The notes: a model not told the origin generated them from the sequence alone. A DNA stretch of 64,000 bases from Actinomyces qiguomingii (GCF_004102025.1 NZ_CP025228.1:3924550-3988549); one strand, 5' to 3'. Numbered from the stretch's first letter, positions 1 through 8,981 are shown. Numbers and translations are program-made.

Positions 1-106
1 GGAGATCGTCGAGCCCCTGGAGGAGACTCCCTGGGGTGACCTCAACGGGGTGCTCGTCGACCCCTTCGGCCTGCGCTGGATCTTCAATATCGGCGCCTCG
101 GACTAA
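1..106 (+). CDS. VOC/PhnB-like (glyoxalase fold) protein, 3' end only
   Basis: This is the last 34 codons of a gene that begins before the window, read in frame 2 and ending at TAA 104-106. The residues include ETPWGDLNGVLVDPFGLRW, the closing signature of the VOC superfamily of the PhnB/glyoxalase type (conserved W-G, G, D-P-F-G, W). The substrate cannot be judged from this tail; such proteins range from metalloenzymes to antibiotic-binding proteins. The next gene is on the opposite strand and converges on it. Confidence 0.6.
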   Translation, partial: EIVEPLEETPWGDLNGVLVDPFGLRWIFNIGASD

Positions 107-145
107 ATGAGGGGCTTCGGCGCGGCGTCCGCGGCCGCACAGCGC

Positions 146-1117
146 TCAGGCGACGGTCTTGATTCCCGCGGAGTCGAGCAGATCCCGCACGGTCATCGCC
201 AGGGGCCGGGGCAAGAAGCCGAGTTCCTCGCGGGCCCGCCGACTGGACACGGTCGGGTTGTCTGTCAGGGAACCGAGCGCTGCCGGAGTAAACAGGTCGG
301 TGCCCAACCACCGCCCCAGCCGCTCGCCGAGTGGTGCCAGCGGCCGCGCCCATTCCAGCGGGATCGCCGCCCGCAGCGGTCGTCGTCCCGCCAGGATCGC
401 ACCGAGCGACATCACAGTCACCAGCTGCGCCCGCGTACCGCCCAGCAGATAAGAACTGCCCGATCTACCCCAGTCCAGGGCGACGGCGATTCCTGCGGCA
501 ACGTCCCGCACATCCACCCAGTCGAAACCTCCGGCCAGGACCGGGCGGCGGACTCCCCGGGCGGCGGCGAGAATGAGGCCGTTGAGCCGAGTCTCCTTAT
601 GGTCGACGGGGCCAATGATACCGGTGGGTAGACATGTCACCACGTCCAGGCCGAGGGCCGCCTCGGCCGCCACGGCCTGCTGCCCAACCGCCTTGGAGCG
701 GTCGTAGAGCGGGCGGTCCACACCTGCCGGCCGCGTCGCCTCGGTCACGGTTCCATCAGCAGAGCAGTCCAGGGCGTGAACGGACGAGCAGTGCACCATG
801 CGGATGCCGCGGCGGCGCGCCTCGGCCGCCACCAGCGCCGGACCGCGGGTGTTCAGGCTCCAGGCTTCGCAATCACGTCTCCACAGGGTGATATGGGCGG
901 CGAGGTGGATCACGGCATCGCAGTCCGCCATGGCATCATGCAACTCTGCCTGATCCAGGACCGAGCCGGTAACCCATTCGACCTCCGCCGGGAGGGCGGC
1001 GCGGGGGGACGGTTGGTGCGGACCCATGGCCCGCACCTCCCAGTCCGCCGCAACCAGCCGCGGGAGCAGGTTCAACCCGAGGTAGCCACCACCGCCGGTG
1101 ACGAGGACGCGTTTCAC
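146..1117 (-). CDS. NAD(P)-dependent epimerase/dehydratase (extended SDR)
   Basis: A 323-aa cytosolic protein that starts at GTG 1117 behind a GGGAGA ribosome site. The N-terminus carries the Rossmann motif TGGGGYLG (residues 7-14), followed by the usual acidic/NAG-type region, HLAAH at 71-75, a catalytic Ser near 111-112 and the YxxxK pair (Y138, K142). This is the layout of extended SDR epimerases and dehydratases acting on nucleotide sugars or steroid-like substrates. The catalytic residues are all present. It is not in an operon: it converges with the VOC gene and is separated by about 425 bp from the LacI gene. The substrate cannot be predicted. Confidence 0.8.
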   Translation of the reverse strand: MKRVLVTGGGGYLGLNLLPRLVAADWEVRAMGPHQPSPRAALPAEVEWVTGSVLDQAELHDAMADCDAVIHLAAHITLWRRDCEAWSLNTRGPALVAAEARRRGIRMVHCSSVHALDCSADGTVTEATRPAGVDRPLYDRSKAVGQQAVAAEAALGLDVVTCLPTGIIGPVDHKETRLNGLILAAARGVRRPVLAGGFDWVDVRDVAAGIAVALDWGRSGSSYLLGGTRAQLVTVMSLGAILAGRRPLRAAIPLEWARPLAPLGERLGRWLGTDLFTPAALGSLTDNPTVSSRRAREELGFLPRPLAMTVRDLLDSAGIKTVA

Positions 1118-1542
1118 CGTCTAATTGTCTCCCAAAGATCACGCGAAGGCCACACTCGATCAGCGATTCATGGCCTCACAGGTGCGAGCGCTCGCCCAGC
1201 CCGCAGCGACGACACATTGAATGTGACTTCTGCCACATCGGCGGGCCGCTTCGGACCTGCTCCGGCCCCACCGGTTCAGGGGGCTGGTGAGTGTGGGGCG
1301 TTGGTTCAGGCTAGTGCGGTTGTCGTATCGGATGTGGTTGTTGGCGCCGGCGCACGGCGCGGGCCTGCCCGTGGTCGGGATGAGGCCTTACGGTCAAAAG
1401 TGTCCAGACTCCGGATACTTTCCCCTACCCGTCAGCCCAGCCGACCGAACTCGATGGTCATATCGACCGAACTCGGTGGTGGGGCGGCGGCACTCCCGGG
1501 GAGCGCTGTGCCCCACCCCACCTAACCGCATCATGGCCCCCA
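1118..1542. other. Intergenic region with a possible terminator, no gene
   Basis: No convincing coding sequence. Near 1447-1476 the phrase gaccgaactcg is repeated about 23 bp apart. A GC-rich imperfect inverted repeat (GGTGGTGGGGC ... GCCCCACCCCACC, about 1476-1522) lies just downstream of the minus-strand lacI-type gene and could end that operon. It has no clear T-tract on the transcribed side, so this is a weak call. Confidence 0.3.
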
Positions 1543-2544
1543 TCAGTCAACTCGGGTGGTGGTTGCGCGCACCACGAGTTCGGTCGGCAGCACCCTGTGC
1601 GCCGGCACGCCCGCCTCTTCCCTCAGGGCTGACAGCAGCAGCTCGGCGCCGGTGCGCCCCTGCGCGAGGACAGGCTGACGGATGCTAGTCAAGCCAAACA
1701 GCTCAGACATCTTGTAGTCGTCAAAACCCACCACAGACAGATCCTCCGGCACCCGGATACCCATGGACCGTGCCGTGTGAATTGCCCCGATCGCCATCTC
1801 GTCGCTCATTACGAATACCGCAGTCGGCGGCTGTGCCAGGCTCAGCAGGCGTGCCACCGCGAGGCACCCGCCCTGGACGGTGTAATCGGCCTCGACGATC
1901 AGCGCGGGATCGGGAACGATGCCGGCATGCGTCAGCGCGTCCCGGTATCCCTGGTGACGCAGCCGAGAGGACTTGAAGCCCATCGGATGGTCGAGCTCCC
2001 CGCTGATCAGGCCGATGCGGCGGTGACCCAGGTTGAGCAGGTGACGTACCGCAGTCGTCGCCGCGGCGCGATCGTCGATCATTACGGAGCTGACCCGGTC
2101 CGTCGCGTCACCCACGGTGGTCAGCGCAATACGGTAGCGGGCGAACTGCTGGATCTCCTCCTGGCTCAATGCCAGGGAGAAGATCAGCACTCCTCCCACC
2201 ACGTTGCGCAGGGGCATACGCTCAAAGAAGCTGCGGCGTCCGTCAATGTCTGCCAGGTTGTACAGCAGGACATCCCATCCGGCCGCCCGCAGCACCTGTT
2301 CCGCGCCGGTTATCGCCTGGCCGAAGAACCATCCCGTCACATATGGCACCAGCAGGCCGACGGCGTTGGTGCGCCCGCTGGCCAGGCGCCGGGCCGAGGT
2401 GTTGACGACATAGTCGAGTTCGCGTGCGGCCTCCTTGACACGCCGGCGCGTCGACTCCGATATTTGCGGGCTGTCTCGCAGCGCCCGCGATGCCGTGGAG
2501 ATTGACACCTTGGCGGCCCGGGCGACATCGGCAATCGTGGTCAT
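1543..2544 (-). CDS. LacI-family transcriptional regulator of the sugar ABC operon
   Basis: 333 aa when started at ATG 2544, which has a purine-rich GGGGGGAG site upstream; a longer frame to 2610 adds 22 residues that do not fit the family. Residues 1-22 (MTTIADVARAAKVSISTASR...) are the canonical LacI helix-turn-helix, followed by the hinge helix and a periplasmic-binding-protein-like effector domain ending in LPTELVVRATT. It is the last gene after the solute-binding protein and the two permeases, with an 87-bp gap, so it probably represses that operon through the LacI-type palindrome at 6105-6116. The inducer is likely the transported sugar, by analogy with AglR-type regulators. Confidence 0.88.
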   Translation of the reverse strand: MTTIADVARAAKVSISTASRALRDSPQISESTRRRVKEAARELDYVVNTSARRLASGRTNAVGLLVPYVTGWFFGQAITGAEQVLRAAGWDVLLYNLADIDGRRSFFERMPLRNVVGGVLIFSLALSQEEIQQFARYRIALTTVGDATDRVSSVMIDDRAAATTAVRHLLNLGHRRIGLISGELDHPMGFKSSRLRHQGYRDALTHAGIVPDPALIVEADYTVQGGCLAVARLLSLAQPPTAVFVMSDEMAIGAIHTARSMGIRVPEDLSVVGFDDYKMSELFGLTSIRQPVLAQGRTGAELLLSALREEAGVPAHRVLPTELVVRATTTRVD

Positions 2545-2631
2545 CGGTCTCCCCCCTGCCACGCTTCCCTTCTGTGCCGCCCGGGTGTGCTTGGCGGCTG
2601 TGAACCGCACGGATCCGGTTCGGGGCAGCGG

Positions 2632-3528
2632 TCAGCTCTTTACTGACCCCGCCATCATGCCGCGCACAAAGTACTTCTGCAGCAGTAGGAACACGGTGAC
2701 GGGCACGATGATGGACACGAAGGCCCCCGCCGTCAGCAGGTTCCAGTCATCCCCGTAGGTGCCCGACAGGTCGGCCAGCCGCACCGTCAGCGGCGCAGTC
2801 TTCGCGGTTCCACCGGCATAGGTGAGAGACACCAGCAGATCGTTCCACACCCATAGGAACTGGAAGATGAAAAAGGAGGCCATGGCCGGGGTCAGCAGCG
2901 GCAGGACGATCCGGGTGAATATCGTTATGTGTCCGGCGCCGTCCACCTTGGCGGCCTCCACGATCTCGCGGGGAATATCCGCCATGTAGTTGTGCAGCAG
3001 GAACACGGCCAGGGGCAGGGCGTAGATCGTGTGGGCGATCCACACCGCCACGAAGGGGAAAATCTTGGACACCCCGGAACCGACGAAGATGCGCATCAGG
3101 GGCACGAGCGTCATCTGGATGGGGACGATCTGAAGGGCGAAGACGACCGTGAACACCAGGTCGCGTCCGCGCCAGTCGATCATCGAGAAGGCGTAGGCGG
3201 CCATAAGGGCGAGCAGCATCGGCGCGAAGGCGCCGATCAGGGTGATCAACACGGAGTTGAAGAAGTAGTTGCTCAGCTGATTGGAGGCCGATCCTCCGAA
3301 CAGGACATCGGTGTAGTTGTCCAGCGTGAAGCTCGGCCGCGCCAGGAAGGTCCACCAGCCCGAGCTGTTGAGGTCGGACTTGTCCCTGAAGGAGGAGACG
3401 AACAGTCCGAAGGTGGGCACGGTCCACAGCAGGGCTATCAGCAGCGACAGCGCCGAGGCGAACTTCGACGTCAGTGCCGCATGGGTGCGGGCCCATATCG
3501 ACGCCGTGGCGGGGGCGGCGGCGCTCAT
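2632..3528 (-). CDS. Carbohydrate ABC transporter permease, MalG/AglG type
   Basis: 298 aa with about six hydrophobic segments. The EAA loop that docks the ATPase is visible (EAAKVDGAG, residues 191-199), followed by the usual IVLPLLTPAMA. The N-terminal segment after residue 25 and the long extracellular stretch before NYFFNSV match MalG-type permeases of the CUT1 family. The start overlaps the end of the upstream permease by 4 bp (ATGA), implying translational coupling. It forms the channel with the adjacent MalF-type partner. The ATPase is not in the cluster. Confidence 0.88.
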   Translation of the reverse strand: MSAAAPATASIWARTHAALTSKFASALSLLIALLWTVPTFGLFVSSFRDKSDLNSSGWWTFLARPSFTLDNYTDVLFGGSASNQLSNYFFNSVLITLIGAFAPMLLALMAAYAFSMIDWRGRDLVFTVVFALQIVPIQMTLVPLMRIFVGSGVSKIFPFVAVWIAHTIYALPLAVFLLHNYMADIPREIVEAAKVDGAGHITIFTRIVLPLLTPAMASFFIFQFLWVWNDLLVSLTYAGGTAKTAPLTVRLADLSGTYGDDWNLLTAGAFVSIIVPVTVFLLLQKYFVRGMMAGSVKS

Positions 3529-4502
3529 CCTCGTACCTCCCGGTTGCGGCGGAGCTGATGGACGTTGAAGGCGATGACCGGCGCCACCATCACCAATAGG
3601 AGTACGGCGATAGCCGATCCGATTCCGGGTTGTCCGTAGCGGAAGGACTGGTCGTACATGGTGTTGGCAATCACCTGAGTGTCGTACTGGCCGCCGGTCA
3701 TGGTGCGGACGATGTCGAAGACCTTCAGCGATCCGATGGCGATGGTGGTGAACACCACCACCAGGGTCGGCCGCACCAGGGGGACGGTGATGTTGGTGAG
3801 CATGCGCAGCCCGCCCGCTCCGTCCAGGCGGGCGGCCTCGACCACGTCCACCGGCATGGCCTTGATGGCGGCGGACAGCAGCACCATGGCGTAACCGGTC
3901 TGCGTCCAGATCATCACCACGATCAGGAAGAGCGTGTTCCAGGGGGAGTCGATGAGGAACTGGCGTGGTTCTTGACCCAGCCAGATAAGGATCTGGTTGA
4001 GCAGGCCTATCTGCGGCCGGGAGACATCGCGGTAGGCGTATACGAACTTCCAGATAATGGAAGCGCCCACGAATGAGATCGCCATCGGCATGAACATGAG
4101 GGTCTTGGTGAACCGTTCGAAGCGGCTGCCGTCAATGAGCAGGGCGTACAGGAAACCGAAACCGGTGGAGGCCGCGGGCACCACCACCAGCCAGATCAGG
4201 GTGTTCAGCAGCGAGCGCACGGCGGCCGGGTCGGTGAAGATCCACTTGTAGTTGTCCAGACCGACAAACCGCGTCTGTGCGCCGTCGTACAAGGACATCA
4301 GGGCTGTGCCGCCCATGGGGTAGATGAGCCCGACCGCCAGCAGCACCAGCGCAGGTCCCGCGAATACCAGGGCGATCCAGCGCTCCTTAGTGCGTCGTCG
4401 CTCGAGCAGCGCCACCACGAGCACCACCAGGGCGACCACACCCGCGATCGCCACCAGCGCCAGCCCGACTTGCAGGACCTTGTCCTGCCATCCTGCCAAC
4501 AT
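3525..4502 (-). CDS. Carbohydrate ABC transporter permease, MalF/AglF type
   Basis: 325 aa, a multi-span inner-membrane protein. An N-terminal pair of hydrophobic segments precedes the permease core; the EAA loop reads EAARLDGAGG at about residue 220, followed by ITVPLVRPTL. These features place it in the CUT1 MalF/AglF group. It lies between the solute-binding lipoprotein and the MalG-type permease, overlapping the latter by 4 bp. A strong hairpin sits between this gene and the binding-protein gene, a common arrangement that gives binding protein in excess over permease. Confidence 0.88.
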   Translation of the reverse strand: MLAGWQDKVLQVGLALVAIAGVVALVVLVVALLERRRTKERWIALVFAGPALVLLAVGLIYPMGGTALMSLYDGAQTRFVGLDNYKWIFTDPAAVRSLLNTLIWLVVVPAASTGFGFLYALLIDGSRFERFTKTLMFMPMAISFVGASIIWKFVYAYRDVSRPQIGLLNQILIWLGQEPRQFLIDSPWNTLFLIVVMIWTQTGYAMVLLSAAIKAMPVDVVEAARLDGAGGLRMLTNITVPLVRPTLVVVFTTIAIGSLKVFDIVRTMTGGQYDTQVIANTMYDQSFRYGQPGIGSAIAVLLLVMVAPVIAFNVHQLRRNREVRG

Positions 4503-4531
4503 GATGGTTCCTATCCTCCGGCTCCCGGGCG

Positions 4532-4560
4532 CCGCGGGCGACGGCGACCATCGCCCGCGG
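4532..4560 (-). terminator. Intercistronic hairpin between binding-protein and permease genes
   Basis: A perfect 10-bp GC inverted repeat (CCGCGGGCGA ... TCGCCCGCGG) with a 9-nt loop lies in the 64-bp gap between the two genes, immediately after the binding-protein stop codon. No T-tract follows, so it more likely partly attenuates transcription or protects the upstream transcript than fully terminating it. Confidence 0.6.
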
Positions 4561-4566
4561 CCGCGC

Positions 4567-5910
4567 TCAGTCGTTCCAGCTGGACTCGATGTCGGACAGG
4601 ACCTGTGCGGTGGTGGAGCCGAGCACCCAGTCGGTCATCCCCTTCCAGAAAGTGCCCCCGCCCACGGCGGTGGGCATTAGGTCGGAGGCGTCAAAGCGGA
4701 AGACGGCGCCGTCGGACTGGAGCAATTCGATGGCGTTCTCCAGCTGGGGGGTTGGGGCATTGGCGGGGTCGACGCCGATATTGGCCGATACCATCCCCTG
4801 GGTGACGATGTCATTGGCCCAGGTGTCCGAGGCCAGATACTGACGCAGGGACTCCACGGCATCGGTTTCGGTGAAGGCGACGGTGAACTCCCCTCCGCCC
4901 ACGAGCTGCTTGGGGGCGTCGGCGCTGGTTCCCGGCAGGTAGAAGCCCCACACATCGCCGTCCGGGGCGACGGTGATGTCCTCGTCGAAGGTGGCCGAGG
5001 CGGTCCTATGGGACATGTAGCAGGACTCCCCGTCGGTGACGGCGGTCAGCGCGTCGATCTGGTTGGTCGATGCGATGGAGGTTGTGTCCCCGAAGCCGGC
5101 GTTGACGTAGTCGGTGTTCTTGAGGATCTTTCCGACCTCGTCCAGCGCCGTGGCGATCTGGGGGTCGTCGAAGGGGATCTCGTGGGCGATCCACTGGTCG
5201 TACACGTCCTCACCGGCGGTGCGCAGCACCAGGTCCTCCAGCCAGTCCGTTCCCGGCCAGCCTGTGGCGGCACCGGATTCGAAACCGTCGCACCACACGC
5301 GCTGGCCGGTGTCGGCGTGGATCTGGGCGGTCAGGTCCAGCAAATCCTCCCAGGTGGCGGGGGCCTGGTAGCCGCCCGCCTCGAACAGGGGCACCGAGTA
5401 CCACACGTAGGACTTCACTCCGGTGGTCAGCGGCGAGCCGTACAGGGTGCCGTCGACCGTGGCGTAGTCAGCGAAGGACTCCGACCAACCAGCCTCGACA
5501 CTGGCGGCCACCGTGTCAGAGGCGGGGATGAGGACGCCCTGCTGGGCTAGGCCGCTCACAAGTGCCGGCTGGGGGATGAAGGCGATGTCGGGGGCGTTGC
5601 CTCCCTGGATGCGGACCTGGATCTGGGACTCGAAGTCGGTGGAGCCCTCGTAGACGATCTCCGCCCCGGTGCACTGGGAGAAGCCCGCCCAGGAGTTCTC
5701 CAGCCGTTCCTGATCCGCGCCGACATACGGGGAGTAGATGCTGATCGTCTCCCCCGACAGGTCTGCCCACTGCTCGTACTTGGTGCAGTCCACATCCGCG
5801 TCGGCCGCCTGCCGATCCCCGGAGGAACAGGCGGTTACTCCCGCGGTGGCGAGGACGAGTGCGGTTGCTAACGCCGCTGCGCGACGTAGCCGACGATTTA
5901 CAGATCGCAT
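4567..5910 (-). CDS. Sugar ABC transporter substrate-binding lipoprotein (AglE-like)
   Basis: 447 aa. The N-terminus is a lipoprotein signal: RRLRR, a hydrophobic stretch, then AGVTAC with the lipidated cysteine at residue 28. The mature part begins with WADLSGETISIYSPYVG and includes IQVRIQGGNAPDIAFIPQP and WPGTDWLED, resembling the alpha-glucoside-binding AglE group of CUT1 binding proteins. It is first in a four-gene operon with two permeases and a LacI regulator. No ATP-binding subunit is encoded nearby; CUT1 systems in actinobacteria commonly share a distant MsiK-type ATPase. The alpha-glucoside assignment is inferred from similarity only. Confidence 0.85.
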   Translation of the reverse strand: MRSVNRRLRRAAALATALVLATAGVTACSSGDRQAADADVDCTKYEQWADLSGETISIYSPYVGADQERLENSWAGFSQCTGAEIVYEGSTDFESQIQVRIQGGNAPDIAFIPQPALVSGLAQQGVLIPASDTVAASVEAGWSESFADYATVDGTLYGSPLTTGVKSYVWYSVPLFEAGGYQAPATWEDLLDLTAQIHADTGQRVWCDGFESGAATGWPGTDWLEDLVLRTAGEDVYDQWIAHEIPFDDPQIATALDEVGKILKNTDYVNAGFGDTTSIASTNQIDALTAVTDGESCYMSHRTASATFDEDITVAPDGDVWGFYLPGTSADAPKQLVGGGEFTVAFTETDAVESLRQYLASDTWANDIVTQGMVSANIGVDPANAPTPQLENAIELLQSDGAVFRFDASDLMPTAVGGGTFWKGMTDWVLGSTTAQVLSDIESSWND

Positions 5911-6104
5911 ATGCCGATCCCTTTCTGGTGGCCGCGGGGGGACGACGGCGCGTGCGCGCCTGGCCGCAGAACGGCCCGAACCCAGCTGCGGTGGCGGGTT
6001 GAGATTGATGGGGCTGCTCGACCGGTGAGCGCCGGCCGGTGTGCGCGGAGATCATCAGCGACCTTCGCGAACGCCACGAGCCTACGTCTAACGGAGCGGT
6101 TTAC

Positions 6105-6116
6105 GCAAGCGTTTGC
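6105..6116. promoter_or_regulatory. Probable LacI-family operator upstream of the sugar ABC operon
   Basis: GCAAGCGTTTGC is a near-perfect palindrome (10 of 12 positions) with the central CG step typical of LacI-family operators. It lies about 190 bp before the binding-protein start codon. A related half-site, GCGCTTGCACAA, occurs at about 6229-6240, so a second weaker site is possible. Confidence 0.6.
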
Positions 6117-6338
6117 ACAAGATGAGCGCCCGGGACGTCGTCCATTCGCCAATGCAAATGCCGGTACTTACCCCATACGATCTAGGCGCAAACCACGCCA
6201 AGGCACTCACCTTGCCCAATCATGCCCAGCGCTTGCACAATCCTGCCGAAGCTCCCTGCGCGACTGGCACCCAACCCTGTGCAGTGCGCGCGACCGCATC
6301 CGTGCCAAGCCCCCTGCGCGACTGGCGCCCCCGACACC

Positions 6339-6550
6339 TCACCCGAGCAGTTCGACCACCTCGCGGGGGCGGCCGACCAGCGCCCGCACGCACGCCCGGT
6401 AGGTGAGGGCTACGCACCACACGAAGCCCACCAGACCGACCCACACGGCCCGCGACCACCCGACGTCCGGCACAACCAGCACCGCCACCCCGCAGCCACA
6501 CGGAAGAAGATCAAGAACCTCACCAGCAGCACGGCCCGCTGATGGAGAAG
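6339..6550 (-). pseudogene. Decayed 3' end of an MFS transporter gene (second copy)
   Basis: The minus strand encodes PDVGWSRAVWVGLVGFVWC and RACVRAL, nearly the same as the last 45 residues of the intact MFS protein at 8982-10295. A 57-bp block (6378-6434) is identical to 9027-9083. Similarity fades through the preceding region up to about 6550, including the shared ATGGAGAAG, where the frame no longer matches. No start or N-terminal part remains. The WXG/calpain gene and a membrane-protein gene lie between this relic and the intact copy. Confidence 0.7.
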
Positions 6551-6749
6551 CCACCAAGCGGCCAATGCCATGGCAGCCAGTCTCCCAACGCCGAGGTAGG
6601 CGCAAGGCGGGTACCCATACGCTGGTGGTGTTGGTGTCGGTGGGGTTACAGTGAGCGCGTATTAATGGGAGCGTGATCTTCGCCGGGCTGGTGGCTGTGG
6701 TGCTGTCAGCCGGGGCGCGGTGGTGCGTGGTAAGGAAAGGGAGGCCGGT

Positions 6750-8168
6750 ATGGGTTTGAGTGCGGACGCGGTCGCCGGCGGGGTGGTTGGTGAGGTTCCG
6801 GGCTCGCCCGGCGGGGTGCTGGCGGTGGCGGACTCCTGGCGGGCCAGTGCCCGGATGCTGGGCGAGGCCGCCGACTCGGTGGTGTCCTCGCGCCTGGCGA
6901 CCCCGTCTTGGCAGGGGCTCAGTGCGGAGGCGTTCCGCTCCTCCTCCCGGGGTCTGGAGCGGGACCTGGATGAGTCGATCACCGGCCTGCTGGACGGGGC
7001 GCATCATCTGGAGGCCTACGCCCGGGTGCTGGTTGAGGCCCAGGAGGCGTTGGAGCGGCTGCGGGCGCTGGTGGTGTCGGCGCTAATGGAGGCCGTTGAC
7101 TCGGCGGCGCCGGCGGTGCTGGTGGCGGGCGTGCGTTATGCGGCCGCGGGTGCGGCGGTAGGGATCCGGGCGCGGGTGAGTATCGCCGCCATGCACACCG
7201 CGGCCGCCCTAAACGCGGTTGGTGCCGGTTCCGGGGTGGCGTCGGGGACTGGCGCCGGCGGCGCGTACGGGGGTGGCGTGGCTGGTGCGGGTAAGGGCGA
7301 GGATGACGGCACTAGAGAGAAGACTGCGTTCAGTGATGAGGACATCCGGCGGTTGCGGCGGCAGGCGGACGGCTCCGCGGACTGGGACCCCGTAGACCAG
7401 GAGAGTATTGGCGACTGCTATTTTCTGGCTACTTTGGATGCGTATTCGCTGTCTGAGGAGGGGGAGCAGTTTCTGCGGGATCATGTGCGGTGGAGCGAGG
7501 AGGACCAGGCGTTCATCGTCACCCTGTACAACTTCTTCGGATTTCCGGAGGAGATCAAGGTCACCGACTACTACACCAACGGCAACCAGGGTGATGACCT
7601 GGGAGGCGGGCGGCGGGGGCCGAACCTGATGAGCGTGTACGAGCGCGCCTACGGCCAATACCTGGGCGACCACAACCTCCCGAACGGGAGGCCAGCCGAT
7701 GCGATGCGGGCGATCTCCGGGCAGTACGGCAACCCGGTTGACACCAGAGGCACCTCAGGGTTCCTGGGGGCGGTGCGTGAGGATCATAAGTACACCGATG
7801 AGGAGTGGGCCCAGATCGAACAGGCCGTGCAGGATGGCAGGCCGGTCGTCGCGGGCACAGGTGGCGATTTCAGTGATGGAAGTACGGCGTCGGATGCGAC
7901 CGCCAACACCGACGCCGACGTCGCCGACAAGCAGCATCCGGACGCCGCGATCGACGGTCGCGACAGAACCGGCGACTACCGCATCGTCGAAGGCCACGCC
8001 TACACGGTGATTGCGATAGACGAGAAGTACGTGACCCTGCGCAACCCCTGGGCGCACAACAACACCGCCGACGGCTCCGACGCCGAAGATGACGGCATTA
8101 TCCGCATCACCCGGGAGGACTACGAGAAATACTTCAACCGCACCGACATCGGTGGAGAAATCCCCTAA
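6750..8168 (+). CDS. WXG-type secreted effector with C-terminal calpain-like cysteine protease
   Basis: 472 aa from ATG 6750, which has AAAGGGAGG six bases upstream; a GTG at 6720 has no such site. Residues 1-150 are a helical WXG100/LXG-like domain with a W-x-G turn (PSWQGLSAEAF). A Gly/Ala-rich linker (about 150-190) leads to a C2-peptidase (calpain) domain. The triad is intact: Cys223 in ESIGDCYFLA, His416 in EGHAYTVIAI, Asn432 in LRNPWA. In bacteria this architecture is typical of polymorphic toxins exported by type VII (Esx) secretion. The neighbour at 8192-8764 converges on it with a 23-bp gap and is the nearest immunity candidate. The targets are unknown, and a role as a housekeeping protease cannot be excluded. 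Confidence 0.8.
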   Translation: MGLSADAVAGGVVGEVPGSPGGVLAVADSWRASARMLGEAADSVVSSRLATPSWQGLSAEAFRSSSRGLERDLDESITGLLDGAHHLEAYARVLVEAQEALERLRALVVSALMEAVDSAAPAVLVAGVRYAAAGAAVGIRARVSIAAMHTAAALNAVGAGSGVASGTGAGGAYGGGVAGAGKGEDDGTREKTAFSDEDIRRLRRQADGSADWDPVDQESIGDCYFLATLDAYSLSEEGEQFLRDHVRWSEEDQAFIVTLYNFFGFPEEIKVTDYYTNGNQGDDLGGGRRGPNLMSVYERAYGQYLGDHNLPNGRPADAMRAISGQYGNPVDTRGTSGFLGAVREDHKYTDEEWAQIEQAVQDGRPVVAGTGGDFSDGSTASDATANTDADVADKQHPDAAIDGRDRTGDYRIVEGHAYTVIAIDEKYVTLRNPWAHNNTADGSDAEDDGIIRITREDYEKYFNRTDIGGEIP

Positions 8169-8191
8169 CCAAAGTCATGTCGCGTGAGTGC

Positions 8192-8764
8192 TCACATTAT
8201 TCGCTCTACGCCGGGGTCGAGGACGATATACACCTTATAGGTCCAACCTCCTAATCGGTAGTCGGGGAGGAGCGGTTCTGGGTTAACGGCGAACAAAGTG
8301 ACTGTTCCCAGTCCGTCGATGTGGGTGGTTTCTCCCAGTCGTAGTTCAATGGGTTCTTGGACGCCGTCATTGTGACGCCACAGCAGCGTGCCGATCCATT
8401 CATGCCTCTCCGAGCGCAATGGTCCTACTTGCAATTGGCCTGCTGCGGTCTGTAGTGGTTCGATACTCACATGAACCTGTGCGTAGGTTCCTCCCTTGGC
8501 GACAAGCTCGTCAGGCAGCGGCACCTCCCGCACCGGTGGTCTGGTCCACCACAACCAACCGCTCACGCCTCCCACCACCACCAGCAGGACCGCGAGGAAG
8601 CCCCTCAGGACACTGCGCATGACACGTCGTAGTGGCGAGACCACCGAGGCGGCCTCATGCGCCGGACTCGCGGTGCCGCACCCAGCGGCTTCGACTCCTG
8701 TGCTCGTTCCGGCACGAACCACGCCGGACCGACCGCTGCTGTCGTCTGCTGCCACTGCCGTCAC
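8192..8764 (-). CDS. Single-pass membrane protein, unknown; immunity candidate
   Basis: 190 aa from GTG 8764 with AAGGAGC upstream. About 45 polar N-terminal residues precede one transmembrane helix (VLRGFLAVLLVVVGGVSGWL, about residues 53-72), then an extracytoplasmic beta-rich domain ending in DPGVERIM. I do not recognise the family. It converges with the calpain-toxin gene and the pair sits together between the two MFS copies, so it may protect against that toxin at the cell surface. That role is inferred from position only; toxin-immunity pairs are more often co-directional. Confidence 0.6.
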   Translation of the reverse strand: MTAVAADDSSGRSGVVRAGTSTGVEAAGCGTASPAHEAASVVSPLRRVMRSVLRGFLAVLLVVVGGVSGWLWWTRPPVREVPLPDELVAKGGTYAQVHVSIEPLQTAAGQLQVGPLRSERHEWIGTLLWRHNDGVQEPIELRLGETTHIDGLGTVTLFAVNPEPLLPDYRLGGWTYKVYIVLDPGVERIM

Positions 8765-8790
8765 GCTCCTTGCCCATCACGGGTCACCAG

Positions 8791-8943
8791 ATGATGACGA
8801 TCCTACGCCGACTCACGAATCGGTGGCAGGTGCATGCGGTGCTGCGAGCTCACCGACGAGGAGAGGAGTGGCTACCGATCGAGATCGAGCGGGCCGCTGC
8901 CAACGGCCAGCCCGTAGTCGCAGTCATCGATTGCGCCATCTGA
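8791..8943 (+). CDS. Possible small protein of 50 aa
   Basis: A short frame beginning MMTILRRLTNRWQVHAVLRA and ending PVVAVIDCAI, divergent from the membrane-protein gene with a 26-bp gap. Composition is protein-like (amphipathic, basic N-terminus), but the ribosome site is poor and no family is recognised. It may be real, or a relic of the insertion that split the MFS region. Confidence 0.3.
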   Translation: MMTILRRLTNRWQVHAVLRAHRRGEEWLPIEIERAAANGQPVVAVIDCAI

Positions 8944-8981
8944 CCTCGTCGTGCGCAGTCTCATTGCGCTGCGAGGGTCTG

